Counted from the first letter of the stretch, positions 15,022 to 24,854 are shown. The stretch is 37,624 nucleotides of DNA from Polaromonas sp. (GCF_012927415.1 NZ_JABBPF010000014.1:1-37624); one strand, 5' to 3'. Made by a program: numbers and translations. The notes: generated from the sequence alone by a model not told the origin.

Positions 15022-16272
15022 ATGAATTCTTCAAGCATTTCAAGCAGGCCAGCCGGTGTGGTTCCCTTTCGGCGTGACGCCAGCGTCATCGGCCTGGTCG
15101 GTCTGGCGCATCTGATCAGCCACTACAGCCAGCTGCTGCTGGCGCCGCTGTTTCCGTGGCTCAAGGAGGCGTTCAACGTCAGTTACGCGGAGCTGGGTTT
15201 TTTGATGACGATATTTTTTGTGGTCTCGTGCGCGGTGCAGGCGCTGTCGGGTTTTGTGGTGGACCGCGTGGGTCCGCGACCAATTCTGTTTGGCGGCCTG
15301 GCCTTGCTGAGCGTTGCGGCCTTCGGTTATTCCATCAGCACCAGTTACTGGATGCTGGCTGGTTTTGCCGCGCTGGCTGGCGTGGGCAACGGGGTGTTTC
15401 ACCCGGTTGACTACACCTTGCTGAACCGCAAGATCAGCGCGTCGCGCCTGGGCCATGCCTACAGCGTGCATGGCATCACGGGCAGCCTGGGCTGGGCGCT
15501 GGCGCCGGCCATGCTGGTGCCGATCGCGCTGGCTTTCTCATGGCGCGTGGCGCTGGCCAGTGCGGGCGTGCTGGTGCTGGTGGTGCTGGCGGTGCTGGTG
15601 CTCAACCGCCGCCACCTGGCCTTGTCGGTGTTGCCTCATGCCCGGAATGACGAAAAAACCGAAGCGGCGGGCAGCCTCGATTTTTTAAAAATACCCGCCG
15701 TGTGGATGTGTTTTGCCTTCTTCTTTTTCTACGCCATGGCGCTGAGCGTGGTGCAGGCCTTTGCGCCCGAGGCGGCGCGGCAGTTGCACGGCGTCCCGGT
15801 GGCGCTGGTCGCCGCCTACCTGACGATCTACATGGTGTGCAGCGCGGGCGGCATGGCGCTGGGCGGCTTTCTGGCGAGCAATCCGGCGAACTGCGAACGC
15901 ATTGTGGGCGCCGGTTTTGCATTGGCAGCCGGCATTGCGCTGGTGATTGGTTTTGCTGATTTTCCTGACAGCTCGGGCATGGCCGTGCTGACGCTGTTTG
16001 GTGCCATGGGTTTTTTTACGGGCATTGCGGGGCCATCGCGCGATCTGTTGGTGAAACGCTCTACGCCCGAGAATGCGACCGGCCGGGTTTACGGCGTGGT
16101 GTATGCGGGGCTTGACATTGGCCAGGCGGTGGCGCCGCTGATTTTTGGCACGCTGATGGACCATAAGCAGTATGCGGGGGTGTGGCTCGGGCTGGTGATT
16201 GTGCAGGGAGTGCTGATTGCCAGTGCCTTCAATGTGCGGCGGGTTCGCCGCGTGGCGCTGGTTCAGGCCTGA
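15022..16272 (+). CDS. MFS transporter, fosmidomycin-resistance-like
   Basis: A 416-residue inner membrane protein with 12 predicted helices. The loop after helix 2 holds the MFS motif DRVGPRPILFGG. The stretch GVGNGVFHPVDYTLLN...LGHAYSVHGITGSLGWALAP resembles the Fsr (fosmidomycin resistance) branch of the superfamily, where GxFHP and HAxSxHG are characteristic. Proton-driven export of a small molecule is likely; the substrate is unknown. Divergent pairing with an AraC-type regulator fits an inducible exporter. Confidence 0.87.
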   Translation: MNSSSISSRPAGVVPFRRDASVIGLVGLAHLISHYSQLLLAPLFPWLKEAFNVSYAELGFLMTIFFVVSCAVQALSGFVVDRVGPRPILFGGLALLSVAAFGYSISTSYWMLAGFAALAGVGNGVFHPVDYTLLNRKISASRLGHAYSVHGITGSLGWALAPAMLVPIALAFSWRVALASAGVLVLVVLAVLVLNRRHLALSVLPHARNDEKTEAAGSLDFLKIPAVWMCFAFFFFYAMALSVVQAFAPEAARQLHGVPVALVAAYLTIYMVCSAGGMALGGFLASNPANCERIVGAGFALAAGIALVIGFADFPDSSGMAVLTLFGAMGFFTGIAGPSRDLLVKRSTPENATGRVYGVVYAGLDIGQAVAPLIFGTLMDHKQYAGVWLGLVIVQGVLIASAFNVRRVRRVALVQA

Positions 16273-16294
16273 GTCAGAACCGGCGCCATTGCAG

Positions 16295-16328
16295 GGGCTG
16301 AAGGGCTAAGGGGCTAAGGGGCTAAGGG
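16295..16328. repeat. 8-bp tandem repeat (GGGCTAAG)
   Basis: Three exact copies of GGGCTAAG (16303-16326) follow a degenerate copy, GGGCTGAA (16295-16302), just after the MFS stop. It is a slippage-prone microsatellite in non-coding DNA. Confidence 0.85.
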
Positions 16329-16416
16329 TGAGCGGCGTTGCACTTGCGTGAATAGAAGGGTAGATTCAATCATCAGGGCCGCAGGGTTGTCCTTTCCCTT
16401 CACTACAGGAGTTCCC

Positions 16417-16719
16417 ATGACCTCATCACAACCTTCCGCCAGTGGCGACTTCGGCCGCTGGATTGAAGAAAAATCAGAAGCTGTGAAAGCGGAACTGGCC
16501 GAGAAGTTTCCGCCTGCCACCAGTGGGCCGGCGGCCGTTCACCACGAAACCAGCGCCCAGCGGATTGAAGAAGTCCTGCTTGGTCATGAGCCTGCGGGCG
16601 ACGCGCTGCTGGAAGAGCTTGCCGCCGAGGACTCGGTGCCGCCTCTAAGCGACGAAGAGCTGGCCCGGCAGGCGCTGGCCAGTGGCGGCGGCGACAACAA
16701 CCCGGACACGCCCGAATAG
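16417..16719 (+). CDS. Small acidic hypothetical protein
   Basis: A 100-residue, strongly acidic protein with no recognised domain. It begins MTSSQPSASGDFGRWIEEKS. The first half is a charged helix (WIEEKSEAVKAELAEKF), followed by a second acidic helical part (RIEEVLLGHEPAGDALLEEL, LSDEELARQAL) and a Gly/Asn/Asp tail. ACAGGAG, six bases before the ATG at 16417, sets the start; an open frame upstream to 16348 is not used. Likely cytoplasmic. I do not recognise the family. Confidence 0.65.
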   Translation: MTSSQPSASGDFGRWIEEKSEAVKAELAEKFPPATSGPAAVHHETSAQRIEEVLLGHEPAGDALLEELAAEDSVPPLSDEELARQALASGGGDNNPDTPE

Positions 16720-16788
16720 CGGGCCAGGCCTTGATCCGGTTAAGTTGCCGCGCCGTCACCGTCGCCGATGTCGCGGCACAATGCCGGG

Positions 16789-18492
16789 ATGACAAAACAA
16801 CTTGCCGGCCACCTCATTGTTGACTGCCTCCTGGCTCAGGGCGTAACCCATGCGTTTGGTGTTCCGGGCGAGAGCTATCTGGCCGTGCTCGATGGCCTGC
16901 ACGCCCGCCGGGAACAGATTCAGTTCGTCACCTGCCGGCAGGAGGGCGGTGCGGCTTTCATGGCCGAGGCCCACGGCAAGCTGACGGGTCGGCCCGGCGT
17001 GTGCATGGTGACGCGCGGGCCGGGCGCCACCAATGCGTCCATCGGCGTGCACACGGCATTTCAGGATTCGACCCCGATGGTGCTGCTGATCGGTGACGTA
17101 GCCAGCGATTGCCGTGACCGCGAGGCCTTTCAGGAAGTCGACTACGGCAGTTTTTTCGGGCCGAGTACCAAGGGTTTCGCCAAGCGCGTGGAGCGCATTG
17201 ACGACGCGGACCGCATTCCCGAGTATGTGGCGCGCGCCTTTGCCGCCGCCATGAACGGGCGCCCCGGTCCGGTGGTGCTGGTGCTGCCAGAAGACATGCT
17301 GACCCAAATGACCTATGCCCGGCCGCTGCCCCGGGTTGAGGCGGTGCAGGCCTGGAGCGACCCCGGCTCCCTGCGAACGCTGCGCGAGATGCTGCTGGCG
17401 TCGAGGCAGCCGCTCATCATTGCAGGCGGCAGCGGCTGGACGCCGCAGTCGGCGCAGGCCTTGCAGCGCTTTGCCGAAAACTGGAAGCTGCCGGTGGGCA
17501 ATGCCTTCCGCTTTCAGGATACCTTTGACAACCACCACCCGTTTTATGCCGGTGACGTGGGCATTGGCCTGAACCCCAAGCTGGCAGCGCGCGTCAAGGC
17601 GAGCGACCTGATCATTGCCATCGGCCCGCGCCTGGGCGAAATGACGACCGGCAACTACACCCTGCTGGAAGCGCCCAGGCCGAAGCAGAAGCTGGTGCAC
17701 ATCCACGCCAGTGCCGAGGAGCTCAATCGCGTTTATCAGGCCGACCTGGCGATCAATGCCACCATGAATGCGGCGGCGCGCTCGCTGGAGGTGCTGACGG
17801 CGCCGCCGTCGGTGCCGTGGGAGGCGTGGACGGCCGCTAGCAATGAAGACTATCTGGAGAACCTGAAGCCGACACCCTCCGCGAACCTGCCGGGTGACAT
17901 CGACATGCCCGCCATCGTCGGCCTGCTGCAAAAGCATTTGCCGCCAGATGCCGTGCTGACCAATGGCGCCGGCAATTTCGCCAGCTGGGTGCACCGCTTT
18001 TTCAAGCACCACGGGCTGGCCAAAGGCCACAAGACGCAGCTGGCGCCCACCGTGGGCGCCATGGGCTACGGCGTGCCGGCGGGCATTGCCGCGGCCATTA
18101 CCACCGGGCGCGTGGCCTTCACGATCGCCGGCGACGGCGACTTTTTGATGAACGGACAGGAGCTGGCAACCGCCGTTCAGCATGGCGCAAAAAGCATCAT
18201 CGTGCTGCTCAACAACGGCATGTACGGCACCATCCGTATGCACCAGGAAAGAGAGTACCCGCAGCACGAGAGCGGCTCTCACCTGAATAACCCGGACTTT
18301 GCAGCGCTGGCGCGCGCCTATGGCTACTCGGGCGTGCGCATCACAAAAACCGCCGAATTTGAAGCCGAATTGCTGGTGGCGCTGGCGCGCCCTGAAGGCA
18401 CGCTGATCGAGGTGACGCTGGACCCTGAAGTCATTACCACGCGCGGCACGCTGTCGGCCATCACGCAGAATGCGCTGGCCAAAACGCTATAA
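16789..18492 (+). CDS. Thiamine diphosphate enzyme, acetolactate synthase-like
   Basis: The 567-residue protein has the three-domain layout of the acetohydroxyacid synthase superfamily. The N-terminal Pyr domain has HAFGVPGESYLAVLDGL and the catalytic Glu in CRQEGGAAFMAEAHG. The central FAD-type domain begins near residue 190. The C-terminal PP domain carries the thiamine diphosphate/Mg motif, Gly448-Asp449-Gly450-Asp451 to Asn475-Asn476. No regulatory (small) subunit gene is adjacent, so it is probably not the biosynthetic IlvB; a catabolic decarboxylase, carboligase or oxidase-like role is possible. The ATG at 16789 was chosen over one at 16768 because similarity starts there. Confidence 0.87.
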   Translation: MTKQLAGHLIVDCLLAQGVTHAFGVPGESYLAVLDGLHARREQIQFVTCRQEGGAAFMAEAHGKLTGRPGVCMVTRGPGATNASIGVHTAFQDSTPMVLLIGDVASDCRDREAFQEVDYGSFFGPSTKGFAKRVERIDDADRIPEYVARAFAAAMNGRPGPVVLVLPEDMLTQMTYARPLPRVEAVQAWSDPGSLRTLREMLLASRQPLIIAGGSGWTPQSAQALQRFAENWKLPVGNAFRFQDTFDNHHPFYAGDVGIGLNPKLAARVKASDLIIAIGPRLGEMTTGNYTLLEAPRPKQKLVHIHASAEELNRVYQADLAINATMNAAARSLEVLTAPPSVPWEAWTAASNEDYLENLKPTPSANLPGDIDMPAIVGLLQKHLPPDAVLTNGAGNFASWVHRFFKHHGLAKGHKTQLAPTVGAMGYGVPAGIAAAITTGRVAFTIAGDGDFLMNGQELATAVQHGAKSIIVLLNNGMYGTIRMHQEREYPQHESGSHLNNPDFAALARAYGYSGVRITKTAEFEAELLVALARPEGTLIEVTLDPEVITTRGTLSAITQNALAKTL

Positions 18493-18503
18493 AATAGATA
18501 GCG
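18485..18503. repeat. CGCTAT/ATAGCG palindrome at gene end
   Basis: A perfect 6-bp dyad with a 7-nt AT-rich centre overlaps the stop codon of the thiamine diphosphate enzyme. It has the same form as the elements at 2236 and 9647. Confidence 0.45.
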
Positions 18504-18552
18504 TACAAGGACCGTATTCATTCGACAGAAGACTGATTGGGCTCAAAAAACA

Positions 18553-18580
18553 GAAAAAGCCGGGGCAAGCCGGCTTTTTC
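18553..18580. terminator. Bidirectional rho-independent terminator
   Basis: GAAAAAGCCGG and CCGGCTTTTTC form an 11-bp perfect stem with a 6-nt loop. The A-run on the left and T-run on the right allow termination in both directions. It sits between the converging thiamine diphosphate enzyme gene and the peptide-binding protein gene. Confidence 0.9.
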
Positions 18581-18635
18581 TACTTCTGGCTCACTGGTCT
18601 TGTCTGCAACCGGCGCCCGCTACACGCTCAGACGC

Positions 18636-20282
18636 TTACTCCTTGACGTCGACCGCGTAGAAGTTGTGACGGCCGAACGGGCTGTTTTTAAAGCCAATCA
18701 CGCTCTTGCGGACCGGCTTGATTTGCACCGCGTGGGCAATCGTGAACCAGGGCGCCTGTTCCTTGAAAATGACCTGCGCCTGCTGGTACAGCTTGGTGCG
18801 TTCAGCCTGGCTGGTCACGGTCTTGGCTTTCAGGACCACGTCTTCATAAGGCTGGTAGCAGAACTTGGCAATATTGCTGCCGCTGGCCGACTGGGCCGAC
18901 GCGCAGCCGAGCAGGGTGTAGAGGAAGTTGTCCGGATCGCCGTTGTCGCCAGTCCAGCCCAGCATGCCCATCTGATGTTCGCCGGCCTGCAGGCGCTTGC
19001 GGTATTCGCCCCACTCGAAGCTCTTGATTTCGGCCTTGACGCCTACCTTGACGAGGTCAGCCTGCATCAGCTCGGCAATGCGCTTGGCGTTCGGGTTGTA
19101 GGGACGCTGCACCGGCATGGCCCACAGGTCGGTTGAGAAACCGTTCGGGTAGCCTGCTGCTGCCAGCAATTTTTTGGCGGCTTCCGGGTTGTATTCATCA
19201 TCCTTGACGGCATCGTTGTAAGACCACATCGAAGGCGGGATCGGGTTCTTGGCGGCAATGCCGGTGCCCAGGTACACGCCGTCAACAATCGCCTTCTTGT
19301 TGATGGACATGTTGACGGCCTTGCGAACGCGCACATCGTCAAACGGCTTTTTGGTGGTGTTGTAGGCCAGGTAGCCGACATTCAGGCCGGGCTGCTCAAG
19401 CACCTGGATGTTGGGGTCCTTGCGGATGGCCTCAAGGTCAGCCGGGTTGGGGTAAGGCATGACATGGCACTCGCCCTTTTGCAGCTTGGCCCAGCGCACC
19501 GAGGCGTCAGGCGTGATCGAGTAAACCAGGTCGTCAATCTTGGCCTTGCCGCCCCAGTAGGTGGGGAAGGACTTGTAGCGGATGACCGCGTCTTTCTGGT
19601 ACTGCACCAGGTAGAAAGGACCGGTACCGATGGGGTCCTGGTCGATTTTTTCTGGCGTGCCGGCCTTGAGCATCGCGTCAGCATATTCCTTGGACTGGAT
19701 GGCCGCGTATGGCATGGCCAGGTTGGCCAGGAAAGGCGCTTCGGGCTTGTCCAGCGTGATCTTGACGGTGAAGTCGTTGACTTTTTCCACCGACTTCAGC
19801 AGCTTGGGCATGCCCATGTCGCTGAAGTAGGAGTGGTTGGGGCTGGTGACCTTGAAGAATGGATTGTCTTCTTTCCACTGGCGATCGAACATGAACAGCA
19901 CGTCGTCGGCATTCATGTCGCGCGTGGGTTTGAAACCCTTGTTCGTGCCGTGCCACTTCACGCCCTTGCGCAGGTGAAAGGTGTATTCCTTGCCGTCGGC
20001 GGAAATATCCCATTTTTCGGCCAGACCGGGCACCACTTTCGTGCCACCGTATTCAAATTCTACCAAGCGGTTGTAAATGGGTTCGTTGGCATCGAAAGAG
20101 GTGCCCGTCGTGTTGACGCCAGGATAGAAGTTTTCCGGACTGCCTTCAGAGCAAAACACCAGTGTCTTGGCAGAGACGGGCGAAAGCGCCATGAGCGTCA
20201 GTACGGCTGGCAGGGCGAGGGCACGCAGCAAAGCGCGCTGCACCGGACGAAAGCGGTAAGCACTGGGTTGGGTCTGAATCAT
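18636..20282 (-). CDS. dppA: Peptide ABC transporter substrate-binding protein (DppA-like)
   Basis: A 548-residue periplasmic solute-binding protein of the SBP_bac_5 family. A signal peptide of about 44 residues ends near SPVSA. The mature start KTLVFCSEGSPENFYPG is that of DppA proteins. The family motif region WKDISADGKEYTFHLRKGVKWH-like is present (KWDISADGKEYTFHLRKG), as is RVRKAVNMSINKKAIVDGVY. Dipeptide binding is likely; heme or other oligopeptides are possible. The ATG at 20282 with GGAG nearby was chosen; an open frame extends to 20453 without family similarity. It is the last gene of the operon, 145 bases after the ATPase gene, and ends at a terminator. Confidence 0.92.
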   Translation of the reverse strand: MIQTQPSAYRFRPVQRALLRALALPAVLTLMALSPVSAKTLVFCSEGSPENFYPGVNTTGTSFDANEPIYNRLVEFEYGGTKVVPGLAEKWDISADGKEYTFHLRKGVKWHGTNKGFKPTRDMNADDVLFMFDRQWKEDNPFFKVTSPNHSYFSDMGMPKLLKSVEKVNDFTVKITLDKPEAPFLANLAMPYAAIQSKEYADAMLKAGTPEKIDQDPIGTGPFYLVQYQKDAVIRYKSFPTYWGGKAKIDDLVYSITPDASVRWAKLQKGECHVMPYPNPADLEAIRKDPNIQVLEQPGLNVGYLAYNTTKKPFDDVRVRKAVNMSINKKAIVDGVYLGTGIAAKNPIPPSMWSYNDAVKDDEYNPEAAKKLLAAAGYPNGFSTDLWAMPVQRPYNPNAKRIAELMQADLVKVGVKAEIKSFEWGEYRKRLQAGEHQMGMLGWTGDNGDPDNFLYTLLGCASAQSASGSNIAKFCYQPYEDVVLKAKTVTSQAERTKLYQQAQVIFKEQAPWFTIAHAVQIKPVRKSVIGFKNSPFGRHNFYAVDVKE

Positions 20283-20427
20283 GTGACGAACTCCATTTTT
20301 TTGAGGGAGGGGTGAATGCTGCGATGCAGCGGGCTTGCGGCCGGTTTGCGCAACACTCGTGGTGCGCGCCCCCCGGTCATTGGATACGTGGCTTGGGAAG
20401 AATGCAAGATATGCATCATTTCCCGCG

Positions 20428-21438
20428 TCACGCAGTGAGGAAATCTTCAGCATAGTGACAGGCTACCTGACGGCCGGCGACTTCGCGCAACGCCGGGCGT
20501 TCGGCGCGGCAGCGGTCGGTGACGTGGGGGCAACGGGTTGAAAAAACGCAACCGGTGGGCGGATTGAGCGGGGAGGGCAACTCGCCTTTCAGCACAATCC
20601 GCTGCTTGACGGCGCTGCTGCCGGCAAGACCCGGCGTGGACGCCAGCAGGGCCTGGGTGTAGGGGTGAAGCGGCTGCGCAAAAAGGGCGGATTTTTCGCC
20701 CTGCTCGACGGCATGACCGAGATACATCACCAGCACATCGTGCGCAATGTGACGGACCACGCCCAGGTCGTGCGAGATGAACAGGTAGGCCAGTCCTAGC
20801 GACTGTTGGAGGTCGGCCAGCAGATTGAGCACCTGCGCCTGGATCGACACGTCCAGCGCGGACACCGGTTCGTCGGCCACTACCAGCGTGGGGTTGAGCA
20901 TCAGGGCGCGCGCAATGGCGATGCGCTGGCGCTGCCCGCCGGAAAACATGTGCGGATAGCGGTCGTAGTGCTCGGGGCGAAGGCCGACCAGGGCCAGCAT
21001 GGCGCGCGCTTTTACGGCGCGTTCGGCGGCTGGCATGGCGGTGTTGATCTCAAGCGGTGCTTCCAGAATGGCGCCGATTTTTTTGCGCGGATTGAGTGAG
21101 CCGTAAGGATTCTGGAACACCAGTTGCACGGCTTTGCGCAACCCGGCGCGCTCTTGCTTCGGTGCATTGACTGCATCAATTCCCTGAATGCGCAACTGGC
21201 CGCCAGTCGGGGTTTCTATCAGCGACACCATCCGGGCCAGCGTGGATTTTCCGCAACCCGATTCCCCGACGACCGCCAGTGTTCTGCCTGCATGGACCGT
21301 GAAGGAGACCCCGCCAACAGCCTGCAGATGGTCAGGCGCGCGCAGGAAGCCACGCCGGATTTCATAGACCCGTTTGAGGTTTTTGGCCTCTACCACCGGC
21401 TGGCCGGCTGGCGGGCTGGCGCTTAGCAGCGTGCTCAT
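20428..21438 (-). CDS. dppF: Peptide ABC transporter ATPase (DppF-like)
   Basis: A 336-residue nucleotide-binding subunit with Walker [10 protein letters not shown], the signature [14 protein letters not shown] and the Walker B region [12 protein letters not shown]. The C-terminal oligopeptide/dipeptide extension contains a Cys cluster ([10 protein letters not shown]...DRC), typical of DppF/OppF and linked to an iron-sulfur site in some members. Its start overlaps the end of the DppD-like gene by four bases (ATGA). Confidence 0.92.
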   Translation of the reverse strand: MSTLLSASPPAGQPVVEAKNLKRVYEIRRGFLRAPDHLQAVGGVSFTVHAGRTLAVVGESGCGKSTLARMVSLIETPTGGQLRIQGIDAVNAPKQERAGLRKAVQLVFQNPYGSLNPRKKIGAILEAPLEINTAMPAAERAVKARAMLALVGLRPEHYDRYPHMFSGGQRQRIAIARALMLNPTLVVADEPVSALDVSIQAQVLNLLADLQQSLGLAYLFISHDLGVVRHIAHDVLVMYLGHAVEQGEKSALFAQPLHPYTQALLASTPGLAGSSAVKQRIVLKGELPSPLNPPTGCVFSTRCPHVTDRCRAERPALREVAGRQVACHYAEDFLTA

Positions 21439-22451
21439 GGTGCCGCCTCCGTCAGTGCAAGATCGCCGCGCATGGCCGCTTCACGGCCGGAGTCGCCCAG
21501 TGGGTAGTGGCAACGCACCAGGCCGTCTTTCCAGCCTCGCAGCAACGGGCGCTCGCCGGCGCAATGCGCCGTCGCATAGACGCAGCGTGGTGAGAACAGG
21601 CAGCCGCCCGGCCGGTCGTACAGTCCGGGCACCATGCCGGGAATGGTGGCCAGCCGCGTGCTGCCGTCACTGCGCTCGGGCAGGGCGGCCAGCAGCGCTT
21701 CGGTGTAAGGGTGCTGGGGCGTGTTGAAGAGGGCGTGCGCGCTCTGCTCTTCCATGATCTGGCCAGCGTACATCACGGCGATGCGCTGCGCCATCTCCGA
21801 GACGACGCCCATGTTGTGGGTGATCAGCACCAGTGCCATGCCGCGTTCCTTCTGCAGGCTGCGCAGCAGGTCCAGGATCTGCGCCTGGATCGTCACGTCA
21901 AGGGCGGTGGTGGGTTCGTCGGCAATCAGCAGCCGCGGGTTGCAGGCAATCGCCATGGCGATCATCACGCGCTGATTCATACCGCCTGACAACTGGTGCG
22001 GGTAGGCCTTTAGCCGGCTTTCAGCGGCCGGGATGCCGACCTGCTCAAGCAGTTCGATGGCTTTGCGCGTGGCGGCCTTACGGTTCAGCCCAAGGTGCAG
22101 GCGCAGGGTTTCGGTGATCTGGAAACCCACGGTAAAGCAGGGGTTCAGGCTGGTTGTGGGGTCCTGAAAAATCATCGCCACGTCTTTGCCGGTGAACTTG
22201 CTGCGCTCGCGATCCGACAATGCCAGCAGGTCGTGGCCGGCAAAACGCAATTTGTCGGCGCTGACCCGGCCGGGATAGGCCACCAGTCCCATCAGTGCCA
22301 TCATGGTCACGCTCTTGCCGGAACCCGACTCGCCGACAATGCCGAGCACTTCGCCTTCCTCCAGCGACAGGCTGACACCGTCGACGGCGTGCATGACACC
22401 GTTTTGCGAGGGGAACTCGACGGACAGGTTTTCTATTTCAAGCAGGGCCAA
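21435..22451 (-). CDS. dppD: Peptide ABC transporter ATPase (DppD-like)
   Basis: The second ATPase of the peptide importer, 338 residues. Walker A is GESGSGKSV, the signature is [15 protein letters not shown] and Walker B is [12 protein letters not shown]. The C-terminal extension again has a Cys-rich oligopeptide-type region ([15 protein letters not shown]). It forms a heterodimer with the DppF-like subunit in this family. It follows the DppC-like gene after a 166-base gap that shows no gene. Confidence 0.92.
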   Translation of the reverse strand: MALLEIENLSVEFPSQNGVMHAVDGVSLSLEEGEVLGIVGESGSGKSVTMMALMGLVAYPGRVSADKLRFAGHDLLALSDRERSKFTGKDVAMIFQDPTTSLNPCFTVGFQITETLRLHLGLNRKAATRKAIELLEQVGIPAAESRLKAYPHQLSGGMNQRVMIAMAIACNPRLLIADEPTTALDVTIQAQILDLLRSLQKERGMALVLITHNMGVVSEMAQRIAVMYAGQIMEEQSAHALFNTPQHPYTEALLAALPERSDGSTRLATIPGMVPGLYDRPGGCLFSPRCVYATAHCAGERPLLRGWKDGLVRCHYPLGDSGREAAMRGDLALTEAAP

Positions 22452-22617
22452 TGTCAGGTCTTTTTAAAAGGCGGGAGGCAGGACAGCAAACGGTTGGTGG
22501 CCGAGCCCTCCGACGCATTGCCAGCGAACGTCGCGGAACCGGTTTTGCCGGGCCGCAGGCGTTGCCTCCAGCCCGAGGATTCGGCTACACGAAGCGAGCC
22601 GGGAAGGGGGAGGGCCA

Positions 22618-23523
22618 TCATCGCTTTAGTTTGGGATCGAACGCATCACGCAGTCCGTCGCCCAGCAGGTTGAAGGCCAGCACGGTAATCAAAATGGCAA
22701 GCCCCGGAAAGGTCACGACCCACCAGGCGCGCAATACAAATTCCCTGGCATCGGCCAGCATGGTGCCCCATTCGGGGGAAGGTGGCTGGGCTCCCAATCC
22801 CAGAAAGCCAAGCGCTGCGGCGTCGAGAATGGCAGTGGAAACGCCGAGCGAGGCCTGCACGATCAACGGGGCGGTGCAATTGGGCAGGATTTCACTGAAC
22901 ATCAGCCTGACACGGCCAGCGCCGCTCATGCGAGCGGCAGTGACGTAATCACGGGTTGTCTCGGCAATCACCGCGGCACGGGTGATCCGCACGTAGTGCG
23001 GCAGCACCACGATGGCCACGGCCAGCATGGCATTCATCAGGCCAGGCCCCAGAATAGCCACAATCACGATCGCCAGCAGCAGGCTGGGCAGCGTCAGGAT
23101 GATGTCCATCAGCCGCATGATGGCGATCTCGAAGATGCCCCGAAAATACCCGGCCAGCAGGCCCAGCACGGTGCCCACCACGACCGAAATGGCCACCACC
23201 GCCAGGCCGATGACCAGTGACAGGCGCGCGCCATACATCAGGCGCGACAGGATGTCCCGGCCGATGGCGTCGGTGCCCAGCGGGTAGGACCAGGAGCCGC
23301 CTGACTGCCAGGCGGGTGGCTTGAGGAAGACGGCGTTGTCCGTGATGTTGGGTGCGTGTGGCGCCAGCCAGGGGGCAAACAGTGCGATCAGCAGTACCCC
23401 CAGAACAATGACAAGGCCCATGACCGCGCCGTGGTTGGCGCTGAAGTATGTCCAGAACTCGCGCAGCGGGTGTGGAGGGGCAGGCGCTGCGGTGCTGCGT
23501 GATTTCAAGGTGGCCGTGCTCAT
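22618..23523 (-). CDS. dppC: Peptide ABC transporter permease (DppC-like)
   Basis: A 301-residue inner membrane permease with about six helices. The N-terminal OppC/DppC domain (REFWTYFSANHGAVMG) precedes a BPD_transp_1 domain. The loop that contacts the ATPase is AAARMSGAGRVRLMFSEILPN-like (AARMSGAGRVRLMFSEILP). The last residues, LGDGLRDAFDPKLK, are the usual DppC end. It overlaps the DppB-like gene by four bases. Confidence 0.92.
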   Translation of the reverse strand: MSTATLKSRSTAAPAPPHPLREFWTYFSANHGAVMGLVIVLGVLLIALFAPWLAPHAPNITDNAVFLKPPAWQSGGSWSYPLGTDAIGRDILSRLMYGARLSLVIGLAVVAISVVVGTVLGLLAGYFRGIFEIAIMRLMDIILTLPSLLLAIVIVAILGPGLMNAMLAVAIVVLPHYVRITRAAVIAETTRDYVTAARMSGAGRVRLMFSEILPNCTAPLIVQASLGVSTAILDAAALGFLGLGAQPPSPEWGTMLADAREFVLRAWWVVTFPGLAILITVLAFNLLGDGLRDAFDPKLKR

Positions 23524-24530
23524 CGCTGGTGCCTGATTCGAGGATTGATGATTCCGTAGGTGATGTCCACCAGCAGATTGACGGCCATCACGATGGAGCC
23601 CAGCAGCAAAATGCCGCCTTGCAAGACCGGGTAGTCGCGGCGGCTGATGGCTTCAATCAGCCATTTTCCGACGCCGGGCCAGGAAAAAATGGTTTCGGTC
23701 AGGATCGCGCCCGTGAACAGGACGCCTACCTGCAGGCCGATCACGGTGATGACGGGAATCAGCGCGTTGCGCAGGGCATGCACGGCCACCACCCGCAGCT
23801 TGGACAGACCCTTGGCGCGGGCGGTGCGGATGTAGTCTTCGCCCAGCACTTCGAGCATGGCCGAGCGGGTCATGCGTGCAATCACCGCCAGTGGGTTGGT
23901 GCCGAGCACAATCGTCGGCAGGATCAGGTGCTTGAGCGCTGACCAGAAGGCCCCCTTGTCGTCCGACAGCAGCGAGTCAATCAGCAGGAAGCCGGTGGTT
24001 GGCTCGATGTAATACTGGACCGAAATACGGCCTGACACCGGCGTCCAGCCCAGTTGCACCGAGAACAGCAGGATCAGCAGCAGGCCCCACCAGAAAATCG
24101 GCATCGAGTAGCCCGTCAGCGAGATACCCATGACGCCATGGTCAAGGATGGAATTGCGCTTGACGGCTGCAAGAATGCCGGCGGGAATTCCGATCAGCAG
24201 GGCAAAAATAATGGCACAGATTGCCAGTTCAATGGTCGCCGGAAACAGCGCCGTGAACTCATGCATCACGGTTTCCTGCGTGATGAGTGACTTGCCGAGA
24301 TCTCCCTTGAGAACGCGGGCAATGTAGATGCCGTACTGCGCCAGGACCGGTTTGTCCAGGCCGTATTCCTTCAGCAACTGGGCATGACGAACAGGATCGA
24401 TGCCACGCTCGCCGGCCATGGTTTCGATCGGGTCACCGGGCACCATGCGGATCAGGAAGAACGCCAGCAGCGTCATCCCCAGGAAGGTGGGGATGATCAG
24501 GCTCAGTCGGGTAAAAATGAAGCGTAGCAC
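23520..24530 (-). CDS. dppB: Peptide ABC transporter permease (DppB-like)
   Basis: The first gene of the operon, 336 residues, with six helices. It begins MLRFIFTRLSLIIPTFLGM, the typical DppB start. GDPIETMAGERG follows, and the coupling loop is EDYIRTARAKGLSKLRVVAVHALRNALIP. With the DppC-like subunit it forms the channel for peptides delivered by the DppA-like protein. The 371 bases upstream (24531-24901) hold the presumed operon promoter and the terminator of the SWIB gene, and no further gene was seen. Confidence 0.92.
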   Translation of the reverse strand: MLRFIFTRLSLIIPTFLGMTLLAFFLIRMVPGDPIETMAGERGIDPVRHAQLLKEYGLDKPVLAQYGIYIARVLKGDLGKSLITQETVMHEFTALFPATIELAICAIIFALLIGIPAGILAAVKRNSILDHGVMGISLTGYSMPIFWWGLLLILLFSVQLGWTPVSGRISVQYYIEPTTGFLLIDSLLSDDKGAFWSALKHLILPTIVLGTNPLAVIARMTRSAMLEVLGEDYIRTARAKGLSKLRVVAVHALRNALIPVITVIGLQVGVLFTGAILTETIFSWPGVGKWLIEAISRRDYPVLQGGILLLGSIVMAVNLLVDITYGIINPRIRHQR

Positions 24531-24854
24531 TGTGTGGAAAAGCTTAAGCGCAAATCAATGCGAATTGGCGCAGACGGCCGGCGGGCATGCATGCACTGCC
24601 GGTTGCCGTGACACCGCTCGCCTGGATGCTTCTGCGCTGAAGATATTGTTCTGGTTGCCCGGCCTTGCTCATGGCGTTGCGGATACCGTGTAATCATAGC
24701 CACATCGGCGCGGCCGTCTGGCCGCTCTCCTGGCAGGGCGCTCCCCATTTACCCGTATTGTTGGCGCGTATTTTTGGTGGTACCCGGGGTTGTTCCGGTT
24801 AGCCTGGCGATCGCCCGATTGCCCGACCGCGCATGACGCTGGTGCTGCTGACTT

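Noticed and set aside
16756-18282. 508-codon minus-strand frame opposite the thiamine diphosphate enzyme
   Set aside because: Composition (His, Arg, Gly and Gln rich) is that of an antisense frame in GC-rich DNA; the plus strand encodes conserved catalytic motifs.
19464-20315. 283-codon plus-strand frame opposite the peptide-binding protein gene
   Set aside because: Antisense shadow of a clear DppA-like gene; no domain was recognised and no ribosome site precedes it.
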